This document shows positions 11,799 to 23,591 of a DNA stretch of 64,000 bases, in pieces. A model generated the notes under the pieces. The model ran no database searches, was not told the DNA's origin, and saw nothing but the letters and a program-made list of their open reading frames with translations. The stretch is from contig SCHM01000001.1 of the NCBI GenBank assembly GCA_004123355.1, positions 11,046,193 through 11,110,192 on the forward strand. Reading direction: 5' to 3'. Source of the DNA: Amphirosellinia nigrospora (Eukaryota > Ascomycota > Sordariomycetes > Xylariales > Xylariaceae). How positions within the stretch are numbered: position 1 is the stretch's first letter; each line of letters begins with the position of its first letter. Both the position numbers and the translations under genes were made by a program.

Positions 11799-13725
11799 CT
11801 ATTTGTCGCCGTTCTGGCTTTGCCTCAAATACTCAACCCTCAGCTTCTGCAGGCCAGCAGGTTCATCAAGTTCGGCGGACGGGCCCATAGTAACGTCGCC
11901 GGACACCTTCTCGTCCGGTGACCACAGCCGAGGCTTCGCCGCCGACCCGCCCTCCCAGTGCCGCGCCTCGGCCGGTAGCGGCTGCCACCAGTCCCCTGGC
12001 GTGCATGCCACCTTTGACCACACAGCTCCCAGAGCCGGCTTGCCGCGCGTTTGTAGGCGAAGCGTTCATCCTCGCCGGTGAAGGCACCCGTGTTACTGAA
12101 GTCGACCTTGGATAAATCCTTCTTAGAGTCGGCGCCGAAGTCCGAATCTTGGTCCGGGTTATACGAGGATATGTTGGGTCGGAATGGCGACGTCTGGTCC
12201 TGGTATGCCTCGGCGATCGTCTCGGCGTGTATGGAGTCTGCGTCAATTTGTTGCCCGCGTCCAAGAGAATCGGGGGTTGTGGTGGGTTGAGCGTCTGGGA
12301 AGAAAAGGTCGTCTGGACCAACGGCGGCTCTGACGATTAGCTTGCATCGAGCCTCATAGAGGGCGTCTAATAACGTGATGAATCTCCGGGCTTCGTTTTT
12401 CTTTTGTAGGACTAGGATAGGTATGTTGTCGATGATAAACGTGTGATATGTGCTAGCCATTGTAATGTAATCTGCTGGTCCGAATAAGGATACGAGGTCT
12501 TGGAAATCCCATATTACAACTCCATTACACTGTTGTGGTATTGTAATTCTCCGGCCGTAAACTATTATGGTTGTAGCTTTCCATACCATATCATCGGAGG
12601 CCGATGTGGCGCGATACCTGCGCAAAGCCGCGTTCCATAATGGCTCATGATCTGGGCTAGACATATAATAGCCCTCCGGACTTGTGGTAGCTTCAGAAGA
12701 TTCTACAGTGTCTTCTGAAAGCAATATCTCCGTACGTTTTTCGGTTGGAACCCAGACAAAGAGCTGTGGATTGGATTCGTGCGAACATCGCTAGTAATAT
12801 GGCCAGAGTCTCTTCGTCTCCAATCTTTGGCTCCCTCCATCTGCCATAATTCACATCGAGCTTTCAGGACCTCCAAAAAAGCGGCAAAGTCGTTTGAAGA
12901 GCCAAACAACTCCCCTTTACTAGGGGGCCGGCCGCCTAAACCCAAAGCCCTGCCCACCAGACCGCTTATAGTGGGTTCAATATGCTCAGATCCTGCTGCC
13001 TTTTCGAGCTCCTCGGGCAGGCGGTTAGATGAAGCAATGAGAACTCCTCCTAGTTGGAAGAAGGCAGTAAAAAGATTACTTAGAATCTTACTCGCCGCTC
13101 TGTCCGGTAGCTGGAACTCGTCTAAAAAGAGGATAGGAGACTTCTCGATCATTTCTCTTGCCATCCACAGTAATGAATACTGCTCGCCGTCATACCCCAG
13201 CTTAGAGTGCAGCTTCCTATGACGTTCTAGTTGGGATAATGTGTACAACATGAATGTGTTGAAATGCCAACGTCGCTTACGGCTTGTGGGCAGGCCCTCA
13301 GCCAGTAGGTCAAGCAACATAGACTTTCCCGTGCCTACCTCACCCGATAAGAAAAGACCTGAGGCGAATTGATGTGAATTGCCTCTTCATGCCCAGCGAG
13401 AACCCTCGTCAAGGCGAGGGTCTCCTTTCTTGCGTTCGGGCAAAGAAGCGCGCAAATAAAGGATTGCGCCATATCGGGTGGCTCTCGATTGCTAATTGTT
13501 GAGATTGATCACGCCCTTTCGAGTTATTTAAAGCGTTTGTAAGCTGATTGAGTCTCGTGCGATACTCAACTGACGGACTATAGTCCTTTAGTCGATGGTA
13601 AACATTTTGGAGATGTACGGCTAATCGATGCTGTGCTGGGTCTGGGCAGCAACGTCCTGTCGCAATTAACGATCGATATTTTACGAGGGGTCTGTAATTG
13701 TAACAGAGCTCATATATCGTCTCAT
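11799..13725 (-). CDS. AFG1: AFG1-family mitochondrial AAA ATPase, several frame breaks
   Basis: AFG1/LACE1-type ATPase of the inner mitochondrial membrane, thought to help degrade or handle respiratory-chain subunits. Motifs in order: VTITDP near 13700; PDPAQHRLAVHLQNVY near 13630; the Walker A loop SGEVGTGKS at about 13325-13350; RRWHFNTFML at about 13260; the Walker B ILFLDEFQLPDRAASKIL at about 13080-13140; LIASSNRLPEELEKAAG at about 13010; then GPADYITMASTYHTFI, KNEARRFITLLDALYE and GPDDLFFP at 12330-12500. The C-terminus is WWQPLPAEARHWEGG then a QKLRVEYLRQ tail. The frame changes near 13700, 13415, 13350, 12730-12790 and 12020; at the first and third a C or G run looks one base short. 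The start at 13725 is preferred because the conserved VTITDP follows it closely; a GTG at 13753 opens a different frame. Confidence 0.85.
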
Positions 13726-14725
13726 ATTGCGATGTATTCCCTCTTAGCGCCACGCATCATAGGCTAGTAGCCTGAGCAGCAAACCACGGTATGATTTCTG
13801 TGTATTGAGGTCGATACGGACGTTTTGAAGAAGTCGAAGTGAGATTTTCCATAACAACATTTTTAGTAACTAGGATGGTAAAAATTTAAGACATACTTAG
13901 TTACGTTACGGAAAGATGGCACATCGAGTTAAAAAAACCATTTCCTTCATCAACGAAATAAGCTTAAGATGTACTCAGTTAACTTCTAATTCATGTAAGT
14001 GACGTCTGTGCTCTGAGTGGTTGAGAGGATGACGATGCAGGTAATGATTTGTCTCCGCCCTAGCATGAACAGGGGTATCAACTGGGTAAATGCTGATTGG
14101 GCCATGTATTCCCTTGCATACCCCACTATTAGGTACCTACACGTGTTGGTGGCGCCTCTTCTCAGCTCTGCGGCTTAGAAAGGGTCTCCGGGTGATCCGT
14201 GCGTACACCCGGCCCCGGGCAGGTTGGCATTAGCTTGAGTCTAGGCGCTGTACCTTCTGCTGTTGGTAGTACCGGCACCTACAGTAGGAAACACCATAAA
14301 CGTGCTAAGCCGATTCCAGCGGTTGTGTGTTGTAGTTTTTTCTAGGCACCTCCAGATCCAATCAATCGCAGCCAGTTGGATGGCCTCGTCATTCTTCCCA
14401 TTTCTTTCCTTTCCTTGGTCAATGTTGTGTCGCTCCATCAGCACCCGCACCCACCCATAGAAGACTCATTCTTCATCCCTTCCTGACCGCCATCCCGCGT
14501 GATAGGTTGATAGTGTTAGCGTTACGCAGTCTCGCCATGACCTGGTCTCGTCCAGAATCGTCCACGCATCGACAATAAGCATCGGCATTCACAGAGGCTC
14601 CCGATACAGATCCATCCAACACGGGCCGCTTGCGTGCATTCATTACCGCTGCCTGCCCCCTCCATCGCGATTATCGAGTCGCGCATCGCGTCATCATCAG
14701 CGTCTCGGCGACAGCGTTGTTCATC
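13726..14725. other. Divergent intergenic region AFG1/NUP133
   Basis: One kilobase between divergent genes, presumably holding both promoters. No conserved reading frame or RNA gene was seen. A GGTACC-centred half-palindrome (AGGTACCTA) lies near 14131. Confidence 0.45.
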
Positions 14726-17700
14726 ATGTTTACCCCGGCGACCACCAGCGGCGGCCAGAACGGCGCTTCCACCGGCATGACCACGCGTAGCCGTCGACGC
14801 AGCGCCCGTCAGGCCCCGACACTCCCTCCCACTGCCCAAGTCGAAACGGCTTAGGTCCGATCGCTCCCAGGCCACTGACCATACCTTCGTGGAGCCCATT
14901 GCCGCTCCCGAGACCTACGAGGTCAAGTCTACGCGATCATCAGCCGTCGAGGTCAAACAGGACGGCATAGAGCAACCCGTGCCTGCGCAGAGACAAGAGT
15001 TGAGCGTGCGCTCTAAGAAGAGCAGAACCGGCGATCGGTTGCATAAAGGGGATGGCACCACGCTTCTGGTAAGTTGTCGCGTTACCCGCCGTTCGGTTCC
15101 CTGTTGTGAAGGCTTGATATTCTAACATCTATCCCTAGTCTGCCAACACTGCATTTGAAGTCAGAAGGCTTCCAGCCCTGCCAGAGCGAATAAAGCTCGA
15201 TACTACCAGTACGTGTCTTCCCCAAATCCCATCAAGCCGCGCACTACTTAACTGCTCTTCTTCAGGTCGCCAGCATGGCTTCGTTGATGCGTCGATCGGA
15301 TACGCTCTAAGTCTCACGCACACTCATGCCGTCGTCTGGCCTTACGCGTCAGCCTCATTATCACCCGAGTCGTTTACGTTCACACTCCCCTACCCGTCCA
15401 AACATTCGACAGATCCCTACCACTTGGATTGCTTGTGTCCCCTTCGGCATCTTGTTCTGAGCCTGGTCTTGTTGTTGTAATGCCCACGAGTGGTAAGGTC
15501 ACTTACTGGGAGTCAATTTCGAGCGCCACAACCCTGGATTTTATGCGACAGCAACGGACCGGTGTTGAGGATTCGATATCCGGCATGTTTCTGGCGAACG
15601 CGTCATCCAACTGCTCAACGTGGAAGCAGCTGCGGGTTTTGTCCTAGCATTCAGTACCGGGCGAATTGCCTATCTCAGTGTACGAGACGCACAAGGGCGA
15701 CCTAAAGTTTCGGCGCAATTTCTGCGCACTAGCCTTGGTCCCTCAAGTAGTGGATTTCTGGGAAGCATTCGAAATGCCCTTTCTCACTCTAGCCTACAGG
15801 GTGACATTGCAGCGGTGCGAGCCGATCGCTCGACTAAGCAGGGCGAATGCACTGTGGTAGCTGCGACATCGAAAGGCCGAGTGAACTCTTGGAGAATACA
15901 CCGCGGCGGTCATCATGATCTGCTTGCCGAACTAGACGTCCGTGGTGCCGTTCTCGAAGCAGTCCGCGACGCAGATGGATCAAGTAACACGCTCAATTCC
16001 GAGTCCTTCAGAATTGTTGATTTTTGCTTCGTACCCAAGGGGATCTCGTCCAGCTATAATGATATGAGCCAATTGCGGCAACTACCAGCATCCGACAATC
16101 AGCAACACCTACTACTTCTAACTTCGCTTGATGATAAACATCTATGCCGGTATAGTCTAGTTGAGGTGGTGGTACATAACAGAACATCACAGGAGAATCC
16201 AGTAGACATCGGTATGGTTCGATCAATATCAAGCTTTTCTACACCACCGAACGCGCATGCGCTCTCAAAACCACGATTATATCTACCCAAGCCCGCCGTT
16301 ATTGCCTTCCTTGTTTTCGACCATGCTACCGTAGTAGCCTCTATCGGCCAGCCCCCGAATCTCCCGACTCTCAAATAATGCAAGACAACCACACCCTACC
16401 GCAGCGTTCGAAGATGTGGTTGACTTACGTCGCGATCCTACTCTCGAGATTATAGGGTCTGGCTTCGAGGAGCCTCAGATTTACGACAGTGAGGAAGATG
16501 ATGTACGATCTGTACGAAGCAGGACGAAGAATCCGACAGCTGTGCTGCTTGTCCGAGGAGCCGGAACCATGCGTGTTGCAGTTTCGGACTGCAAGCGCTT
16601 TGCAAGCATCACGCCCCCAAAGCTCACGGCGAGAGTAAAGCTGGAGCAAGCTATCTTTTTCGGTATCAAGGAAGACAATCCTCTTATATTCGACACACTG
16701 CACAATATCCAGTTTAGTGATAAAGAGTATGGAGAGGCTGCCCTGGGGCTCAGCGAAGAGATTCTTACTTCAACTGGACCACACCTTTCGCCATTGGCAG
16801 CAAGGCTGGATGATAATATTAAGGATCGTGTCCGTTATCTGGACAAAATGATGGCTCATATTGGGAGCATCGGCGTCAACCTGGACCGCACTGTGAAGTG
16901 GCAGCTATTGTGGAACGCCGAGAAGATGCATGTTGCCAGCACACTCTGGCACAAACATGAGGATTTCCTACACGCTCGCCCTACCAGCTCAAAGAAGACT
17001 ATTGTTGCAGAAATTGTGGAATATATTCGCTCTGAAGAAAAGTCAAAGCCCAACCGTGCGAGGGGGGAGACGGACGAGCTGAGACACTGGTTCATACACG
17101 ACATTCATCGAATGGAATTGTTTATCGCTTGGGGTTATGAAGTTATCAAACACAATTCTAAGGCTAAGCTGGACACAACCTCTCTCACCCGTTTGATACT
17201 TGAAGCTTCCAATATCTACAATAGCACTATCCGTGACGCATTTACCTTCAGGCAGACACATCTCGATCTTTACGGGCTGAAAGGAGAGAAACTCAACCAC
17301 GGAATTCTGGAGAATTATGCGGGCCTCCCTACACCGTGGACTGCTAATAGATTCGTCGCCAACAATGTAAAGCGTCAAGTTGAACTGGCAACTGAATGGG
17401 TCAAGCAGGATCCCGAGTCCTTAACCGAAGAGCAGACAAGTCTGGTTGAAGAAATACGGGAAATACTACCCGAAATGACGGAGGTCTATCTGTCGTACTA
17501 CAAGAGTTAACCAGATGGAACCTTGCAACTGGTGAACCTAAGTTAGTTGCCGAAGGCCAAAAGTATGAGGAACTGTATAAGGAAGATCGTCACGCCAAAG
17601 TCGGTTCTGCTTTCTCAATCTGGCAATTGGGAGGCAGCTATCAAAATTGCGGAAACCCACCGATCTTTACATGCCTTGGCTGAGGTACTCACTCGCGAAA

Positions 17701-19064
17701 TCGACATTCTTCGCGATAACCTTGCTGTTCCTGATATCAGTGCAGACCGAGCCGAAATGATCGAGTCTAGAATGGCAGAGAAAGAAGATAAAGTTCGAGA
17801 ATGCTTCGATGTTTACGCCGAGGATTTTGCATTTCCGTTTTATGATTTCTTTTGCAACATACGGTGTAGATGCTCTTCTCGAGTATGACGGCGACAAGAA
17901 GTATAAGACCAAGTACCTCCGAACCAGGCCAATGCTAGCCAAGATATCCTGGATCAACGACATTGTTAGCGAGGAAGATATTGATCACGCTGCCGACACA
18001 CTCCTCCATCTGGGTCTAGCTCGGGAGCAACAAGTTTGGAACAAGAAGGTTGAACTCAGTCTTGGCAAGCTAGCTCGAATGGCCGAATGCTCACGCCCTG
18101 CCAGTAAGGCATCGGTGCCTACCATTCAAGAAGCCAGCATCAACGGAATGACCGAGGATGCGCGGATAGACGCGATCGACAAAGAGCTTGCCATCATCAG
18201 CATTCAAAACGAGTTCTATGAGACCCAGATTCGCCCCGTCATCAGCGTAGCCCTCGACGAGGCTGAAGAGCTAGGTCTCGCTCTAGAAGCCTTCGGTCTT
18301 CAGGTCCCGAAGAAGTATAAGATACTTACTCAGCTCTTTGAAGATGCGTTGAAACGGCTACTTAAGCATGAAGCTCTCGATCCACTAACTTTAATCGACC
18401 TCCTTACAATAATCAACTTACCTCCAGAGACGAAAGAAAATATCGCCGATCAGTTTTTCCTTGCCCTTCAGGTTGCCAGCAATGGCCTCTATGATGATGA
18501 GCGCCACCAGGCTGAACGGCTCATCTGGAGACGTTGTTTCCTACGTGAAGATTGGACGGTGATCAATAACACCTCGATGAAGGACGACGAACAGACTCTA
18601 GATGTCCTCGGCCAAACAGACCTTTTCCAACTCTATTGCACTCTCTACGCACATCGTGAGTTTATCTACAATATCTACCAAACACTTGATGCTAACGCAA
18701 GATAGAAACCAACCGCCGTACCAAGATCGCGCATCACAGACTGCCGCCGTCACAGTCAGTCGGAGTCTATACACAAACTCTTTGATCGACGGTTTGCGAA
18801 CATGGAAAAGGTTATCGAGAGAAGATGCTAGAAGCTATGCAATGGGAAGACTCAAACCTTCGTAACCATATTGAAACGCATAGGTTAGAGGAGTGGACGA
18901 TGGAAACTCAAAAGCTCGCTGAAAAGGCTGTTGATCAAACGTACGACGATACCACAGAGATTCAATCAACAGAAAGCCTTCCGAGAACGGTCCCAAATAA
19001 GAAGCTGCGGGCTAAGTCCACGGACGTGGTGAATGGACAGAATGGACAGAATGGTATACATTAG
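14726..19064 (+). CDS. NUP133: Nucleoporin Nup133, many frame breaks
   Basis: Scaffold nucleoporin of the Y (Nup84) complex: an N-terminal beta-propeller and a C-terminal alpha-helical stack at the nuclear pore. Exons as read are 14726..15068, 15139..15208, 15266..18655 and 18706..19064, about 1390 aa. The N-terminus is basic, then TFVEPIAAPETYEVKST. The propeller includes VVWPYASASLSPESF, VVVMPTSGKVTYWESI and GFVLAFSTGRIAYLSV. The helical part has WEAAIKIAETHRSLHALAEV, then VYAEDFAFPFYD, VDALLEYDGDKKYKTKYLR, KISWINDIVSEEDIDHAADT and LGLAREQQVWNKKVELSLGK. The last intron rejoins at PPSQSVGVYT. The frame breaks about nine times (near 14815, 15415, 15590, 16350-16410, 17510, 17630, 17850, 18780, 18815). 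At several sites a run is one base short, for example AAGAG for AAGGAG at 17505. The protein is otherwise well conserved. Confidence 0.87.
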
Positions 19065-21096
19065 GAAGTTGCTGTAACGTCTCTCAATGGCTTCCCCGCG
19101 GGCGTGTCGGAGTTAATGGGTTCATGTAACATAATACTGCTCTTGTGCTGATTGGCGTTGATTATATAACCGCCATAGCGCGATGAGTGAAAAGGAAAAG
19201 CATTTACGATAATAGGGAACCTCGGACGAGACCCTCTAACACAACAAGAGGTACGAAGGTTGATGTCGGCGAATAGTAACAGTCTGCCATTGCATATTAA
19301 GCCTTGATAGCTTCCATTATATTCAATAGCTACTCGAACCAAAACTTAGCGCTGCGATGGAATGAAAGTGTATAGACACCAGCTTTAACTTTGAGGCAAG
19401 ACAGGAATCGTCGGAACTTTCTCGAATAGTATATTTTAAAAACTTTCCCCCCACCACACTTCCCACTTAGTTGTCACACTCTCGACACTTAGCCTTCCTT
19501 CCTCGTATACGGACTCTTCTACTATATTTTCAGTATTATTTACACATCGTCATGACACAGTAGTGCCGGAAGATGGTCCTCCGGTTAGACGCGTTCCTAT
19601 CTGAGAACCAATCCATCGGCCCATCGGTAATGGAATGTCCGACCACACCTATAAGTATTGTAGAAACTGGACAACCGCCTTGGAGGATCGGGAATCGGGA
19701 CGACACATCCTCCATAGGCCTACCTAAACATATCTCCAATTTGACAAACCATCTAGTTGCCTCTTATTTTCACATCACTTCGTATAGGCTTAGTTGCTGT
19801 GTTCAAGCGACTAGCCGCCTACTTGTGGCGCCGTCTAACCTAGACTGTTCTAGCAACGCAGCAATTGTACTTCGGCGGTTGTCATCGGTTCGTCGACGGA
19901 TCTCTATAGTAAAGGACCACGGCGAATGCCAAATAAACGGGATGTATTCTGTCAGCTGGGGCTAGTTGCTCTGCCAAAGGTCTTGTTCGAGCTTATGCAG
20001 GCTGTAGCTTCATCCACAGGAGATGATATATTTCCTGCGCCTCACTAGGGCGTCAAATGGCGTAGGCTTCGATATGGCAGAGCTCTGTTTAATCCCTTAG
20101 ACTACACAATCTCTTGCCATGACGGATTTTATCTTCGCAGAGTGAACTGGGACCTAGGCGGTGCATGCTTCAGCCTTTTTCTCAAGTACACCCATCTCCG
20201 TGATCTCGAGGGAATATGATTCAAGGTGCTTCACGGATCGCGCGTTGTAATTGTTGGTTTATATTACGGCGTACTCACCGTTATAAAGAGCGTCGGCAGC
20301 CCAAAAACCTTTACTAGAGCTTACTATCTTTTCGTGGCGATGATTTTGGTTGAAATAGTGAAAGTTATTTATATGGAAGGTAGCAGGACGATACGCACAT
20401 ATTAGCAAATACTATTTACAAACGAGGTAGTTGCGAAAAGTGGTTCATATGGAAACACAAGAAATGAGAATAGATCAATAACACTATTTTCTTCATTAAT
20501 TTTTCTAAGAACCTTCTCCTTCTTAACAAGAATCGAACTAAAATATGTGTTACACGTATCTCATCTACGGCTTCAGCTCGGTTATTTGTACCTTTTTGAG
20601 CTATATTGGCTACACAGGCCAACAGAGATCCGTGGGGTAGTCCGGCTAGTCAGGTCCCGAGTCCTCTGCTAGGGAATATAGAGAGTAAGAGGTCCTTTGA
20701 CGCCATAGCCAATTTTTAGATTTGAAGGAATGAAGCTATTCCCAAGCCCTCAATCAGACCCTTGTAACAAATAGTCATGATTGTTATCTGTTTTCATGAT
20801 ATAATGAAAAGGAATGACAAGAAAGTAAACACTTATCGCATAGTGATGCAGATGTCACCGTCTCACCGTAGGTCTACGTTTATGTGTAGCATGGAGTTGT
20901 GGCCATCAAAGCAATATTAGGCGGCTCTTGACCCCAACAAGGCAGCCCCTGGCATATTGTGACTTTTATAACAGCCGATGGCAATCAACAAATAATCACC
21001 CTCTCATTTTCACCTGGCCGCGTAAGTTGTAGCGTTATTTGATTGTTAAATTGCATTTGGCGGTATTTCGATCCACACGGGTTTCCTTTCTACCTA
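19065..21096. other. Intergenic, gene-free
   Basis: Two kilobases without a recognisable gene. An open stretch at 19573-19965 (+) has no family resemblance and no convincing splice context. Base composition becomes more AT-rich than in the housekeeping block. Confidence 0.45.
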
Positions 21097-21601
21097 ATGG
21101 CAGTATACTGGTACGCCCCCGGTTAGATGGACACCTGCCAGCATGCGTCGAAGTAATCAAAGCGGTCTACCGCGACAGCGGTACCCCGTCGGAGGCGTGG
21201 ACCGAGCGCTCGAGGAGCTACAGACGGACGACCGTGCTTGGGTAGCGGAAGACAACGGGGCAGTCATCGGCCACGTCGCGATGAACGAAGCGCGCGAGAC
21301 GTACGCCAACGTAGCGTTGTGGTTGGAGAAACATCCCCAGGCGACTGACATCGCCATACTCGGGCGACTGTTCGTGCACCCGGAAGCGCGCAGGCGCGGC
21401 GCTGCCACCTCGCTCGTGCGCGCCGTCGAGGAGGCAGCCCGTAGCCGAGGCCGGCGGCTCCTCATCCTGGCCCTTGTCAAGGACCAGGATGCCATCCGGC
21501 TGTATCGCCGCCTGGGCTGGGAGCACTACGGCACTACGGTGTTTCGCTGGGGCGAGGGCAACGAGATGGATGCTGAGTGCTTTGTGAGCCCGTTGTCGTG
21601 A
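21097..21601 (+). CDS. GNAT-family N-acetyltransferase, one frame break
   Basis: Gcn5-related acetyltransferase that moves acetyl from acetyl-CoA to an unknown amine. The core begins VRPRLDGHLPACVEVIKAVY and continues DDRAWVAEDNGAVIGHV, a standard GNAT beta-2/beta-3 region. The acetyl-CoA loop is LGRLFVHPEARRRGAA (RxxGxA) at about 21360-21405. The C-terminal LALVKDQDAIRLYRRLGWE is the usual GNAT motif B. The frame breaks near 21186, where GGTACCCC reads one G short of the Gly-Tyr-Pro expected in homologues I recall. The exact start is unclear: the Met at 21097 is in a third frame relative to VRPRLDG, so a further base is missing or the true start is spliced. The gene is visibly much richer in G+C than the DNA on both sides, and the sequence style resembles bacterial GNATs. 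Confidence 0.8.
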
Positions 21602-22194
21602 TCATGATGGGTGGCGGCTTCTGCTGTTCTGCTGGACGCAGGCAAATGGTTCCTTGCATCGATGATACAGGATGGAACGTGTCTCTACACGTAGGATTCT
21701 ATGTTACACGTTTCATCGAGCCGGCCTGTATGGGCCCCTTAACTGCCGGCGGCCTCACTTGTTTCGGGCCGTTTATATAATGAATAGTGGATTTCGAGAT
21801 CTGGGATCTAGGTTGTTTTGCCTGACAGCCGGCGCCATTGGTTTTCAGGGCGAAGCCTTAATAGTTACTAAGAATGCAGCGCCTATACCACCTCTCAATT
21901 TAACAGCCGGATTGTTTGAATCTATAACTACGAGCATTGGTAGACCTGTGATGTTACTATCATGCTGTCCCACGTGTCGATATAGCTATATATAGTAAGT
22001 TTGAAACCACGCTTACGCCGTTTGCATAATTGTGCGGGTTCGTTTCATTTTGATGTGAAAGGATTTTGCTTAGGTATATTGTTTTGAGTCTCTTGTTGCT
22101 GGGAAGATCCTTTCGGCCGATTTAGGGTTCCTAATTACGCATATCACTCAACTAACGATACGCTTGGGCACACAAGACATGTAAAAAAAATTCG
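21602..22194. other. Intergenic between GNAT and Rhodopsin-like gene
   Basis: About 590 bases between two convergent genes. No conserved frame was seen. Confidence 0.45.
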
Positions 22195-23591
22195 TTATAT
22201 TTTCCCACGCTCAGCGAGGGCTTGCAAACCTGATAAATCGTACATAGGCAAATCATTATCGGGGCTGACTGGGCTAAAAGTTGCCATCTCCCTCGAGGCC
22301 ATGGGCGTGATAGTCGTCCCCTCGCTGTATCGTCTGATTTCCGGCGGATCGCGCCCCGGCATCTCGCGTAGTTCGTTAGTTATATGCCCGTGGTAGTCAA
22401 GTTCGTCCAGGGCCGTTTCTCCGGTACTGTTGTGCCAAACTCCAGATGCGCGCGTAGTCCAGTCCGTGATGAAGTTGGGGACTCGTGATGAGGACTAGAA
22501 CAGATAGGAGAGGACTGAAAGTTGGGACGCAAGCACAGATCAGCCCCGTGTTGAGTTCGAGGATCGAGAACGTGAAGCTGATCCCAGCCCACCAGGGCCG
22601 ATCGTATGTGAATTGGTTATATGTCGATATCTGCAAGGCACGAAGTTAGTTGTAAGTGTAATTTGATAGTTGTCTTGGATGCTTCTGGCTTCTAGCTTCC
22701 AGGCCCCCTAAAAGGAGCCTCTACACTTTAAAGGTCGCCAAGCTAAGACAATACTCTGGGATTTCCTTACCACATAACGAACGGTGGCGACGGCCCAGGC
22801 ACTAAGCTCACTCGTTAGTAAGGTGACAACAAAACTACCGGAGCACAGATTCAGGGATAACGAACAGGAACCCGCTGGAAAGTGTAAGACTCAATCCAAT
22901 CTTTTGTCGGGTCGTCGGGAACGTCAACTTCCATATCGGAGGTAGAGGCAGTATCGCAATGATCAAATCACTCGTTACGTGACCGATGCCGAAGAACGTG
23001 TTCGCCGCAGTTCGATCGATGCAGTGCCCGGGTAAGTCCGCATGCCACTTCTTCGCAATCGGCCAGCATCCCAGAAATTCGATGAAAAGATTGGCGGTGA
23101 GATATCCTAGGGTATAGAATAGCGTAAGGTAGCAGGCGATCCTGAACCTCTTGCTCACGAGCCCGAAGGTTTGCAGATAGAGAAATATCAAGGCGCTCTT
23201 GAAACCCCCTAGGCCGACGGTGTAAAATTGTGACGATATGCCGAGCCACAGGTAATATTCTGAATTTAGCTCGGGTGTAAATTGCCAGATGTGAAGACCC
23301 ATTCCATGGTATGTGGCATTAGCTATTAGCACACCATGCGCAATACTGATAAGCATGGTGAAGCCAACGATGTCTATATAGCGAGTGAGTCGAGTGAAAT
23401 GTAGAAAATTGGCTAGGTAAAGAGAACGTACAATCGTCAATGGTCGGCTTCCTATTCAACAAGTACAGTCGTGTATAAAACCTCGCAGCGACGAAAAATG
23501 AGGTGATAATCGGCACGACGATGGCGGTTCTCCAGACGTGGATGCCATTCTCTGCCGGAAGAGGCGGCGGCGCCTCGTAGGGATGGACCAT
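22195..23591 (-). CDS. Fungal Rhodopsin-like seven-helix integral membrane protein
   Basis: Member of the large fungal Rhodopsin-like (SAT4-type) membrane family, whose molecular role is mostly unknown. Exons are complement(23432..23591), complement(22771..23373) and complement(22195..22630), about 399 aa. The first splice joins TIDD to YIVGFTMLISIAHG, a family hallmark. Helix 1 is in IVVPIITSFFVAARFYTRLY. Later segments are YLWLGISSQFYTVGLGGFKSALIFLYLQ, LTLFYTLGYLTANLFIEFLGCWP, then a Cys-containing loop and DLIIAILPLPPIWKL. Exon 3 has ILELNTGLICACVPTFSPLL, the conserved end of helix 7. The hydrophilic tail ends ALAERGKI. One frame break lies near 22860, after LTLSSGFL; the next frame gives VVTLLTSELSAWAVATVRYV up to the second donor. 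Neighbours give no clue to its job. Confidence 0.82.

Noticed and set aside
19573-19965. 131-codon plus-strand open frame
   Set aside because: No family wording, no splice or start support, and composition like the flanking non-coding DNA.
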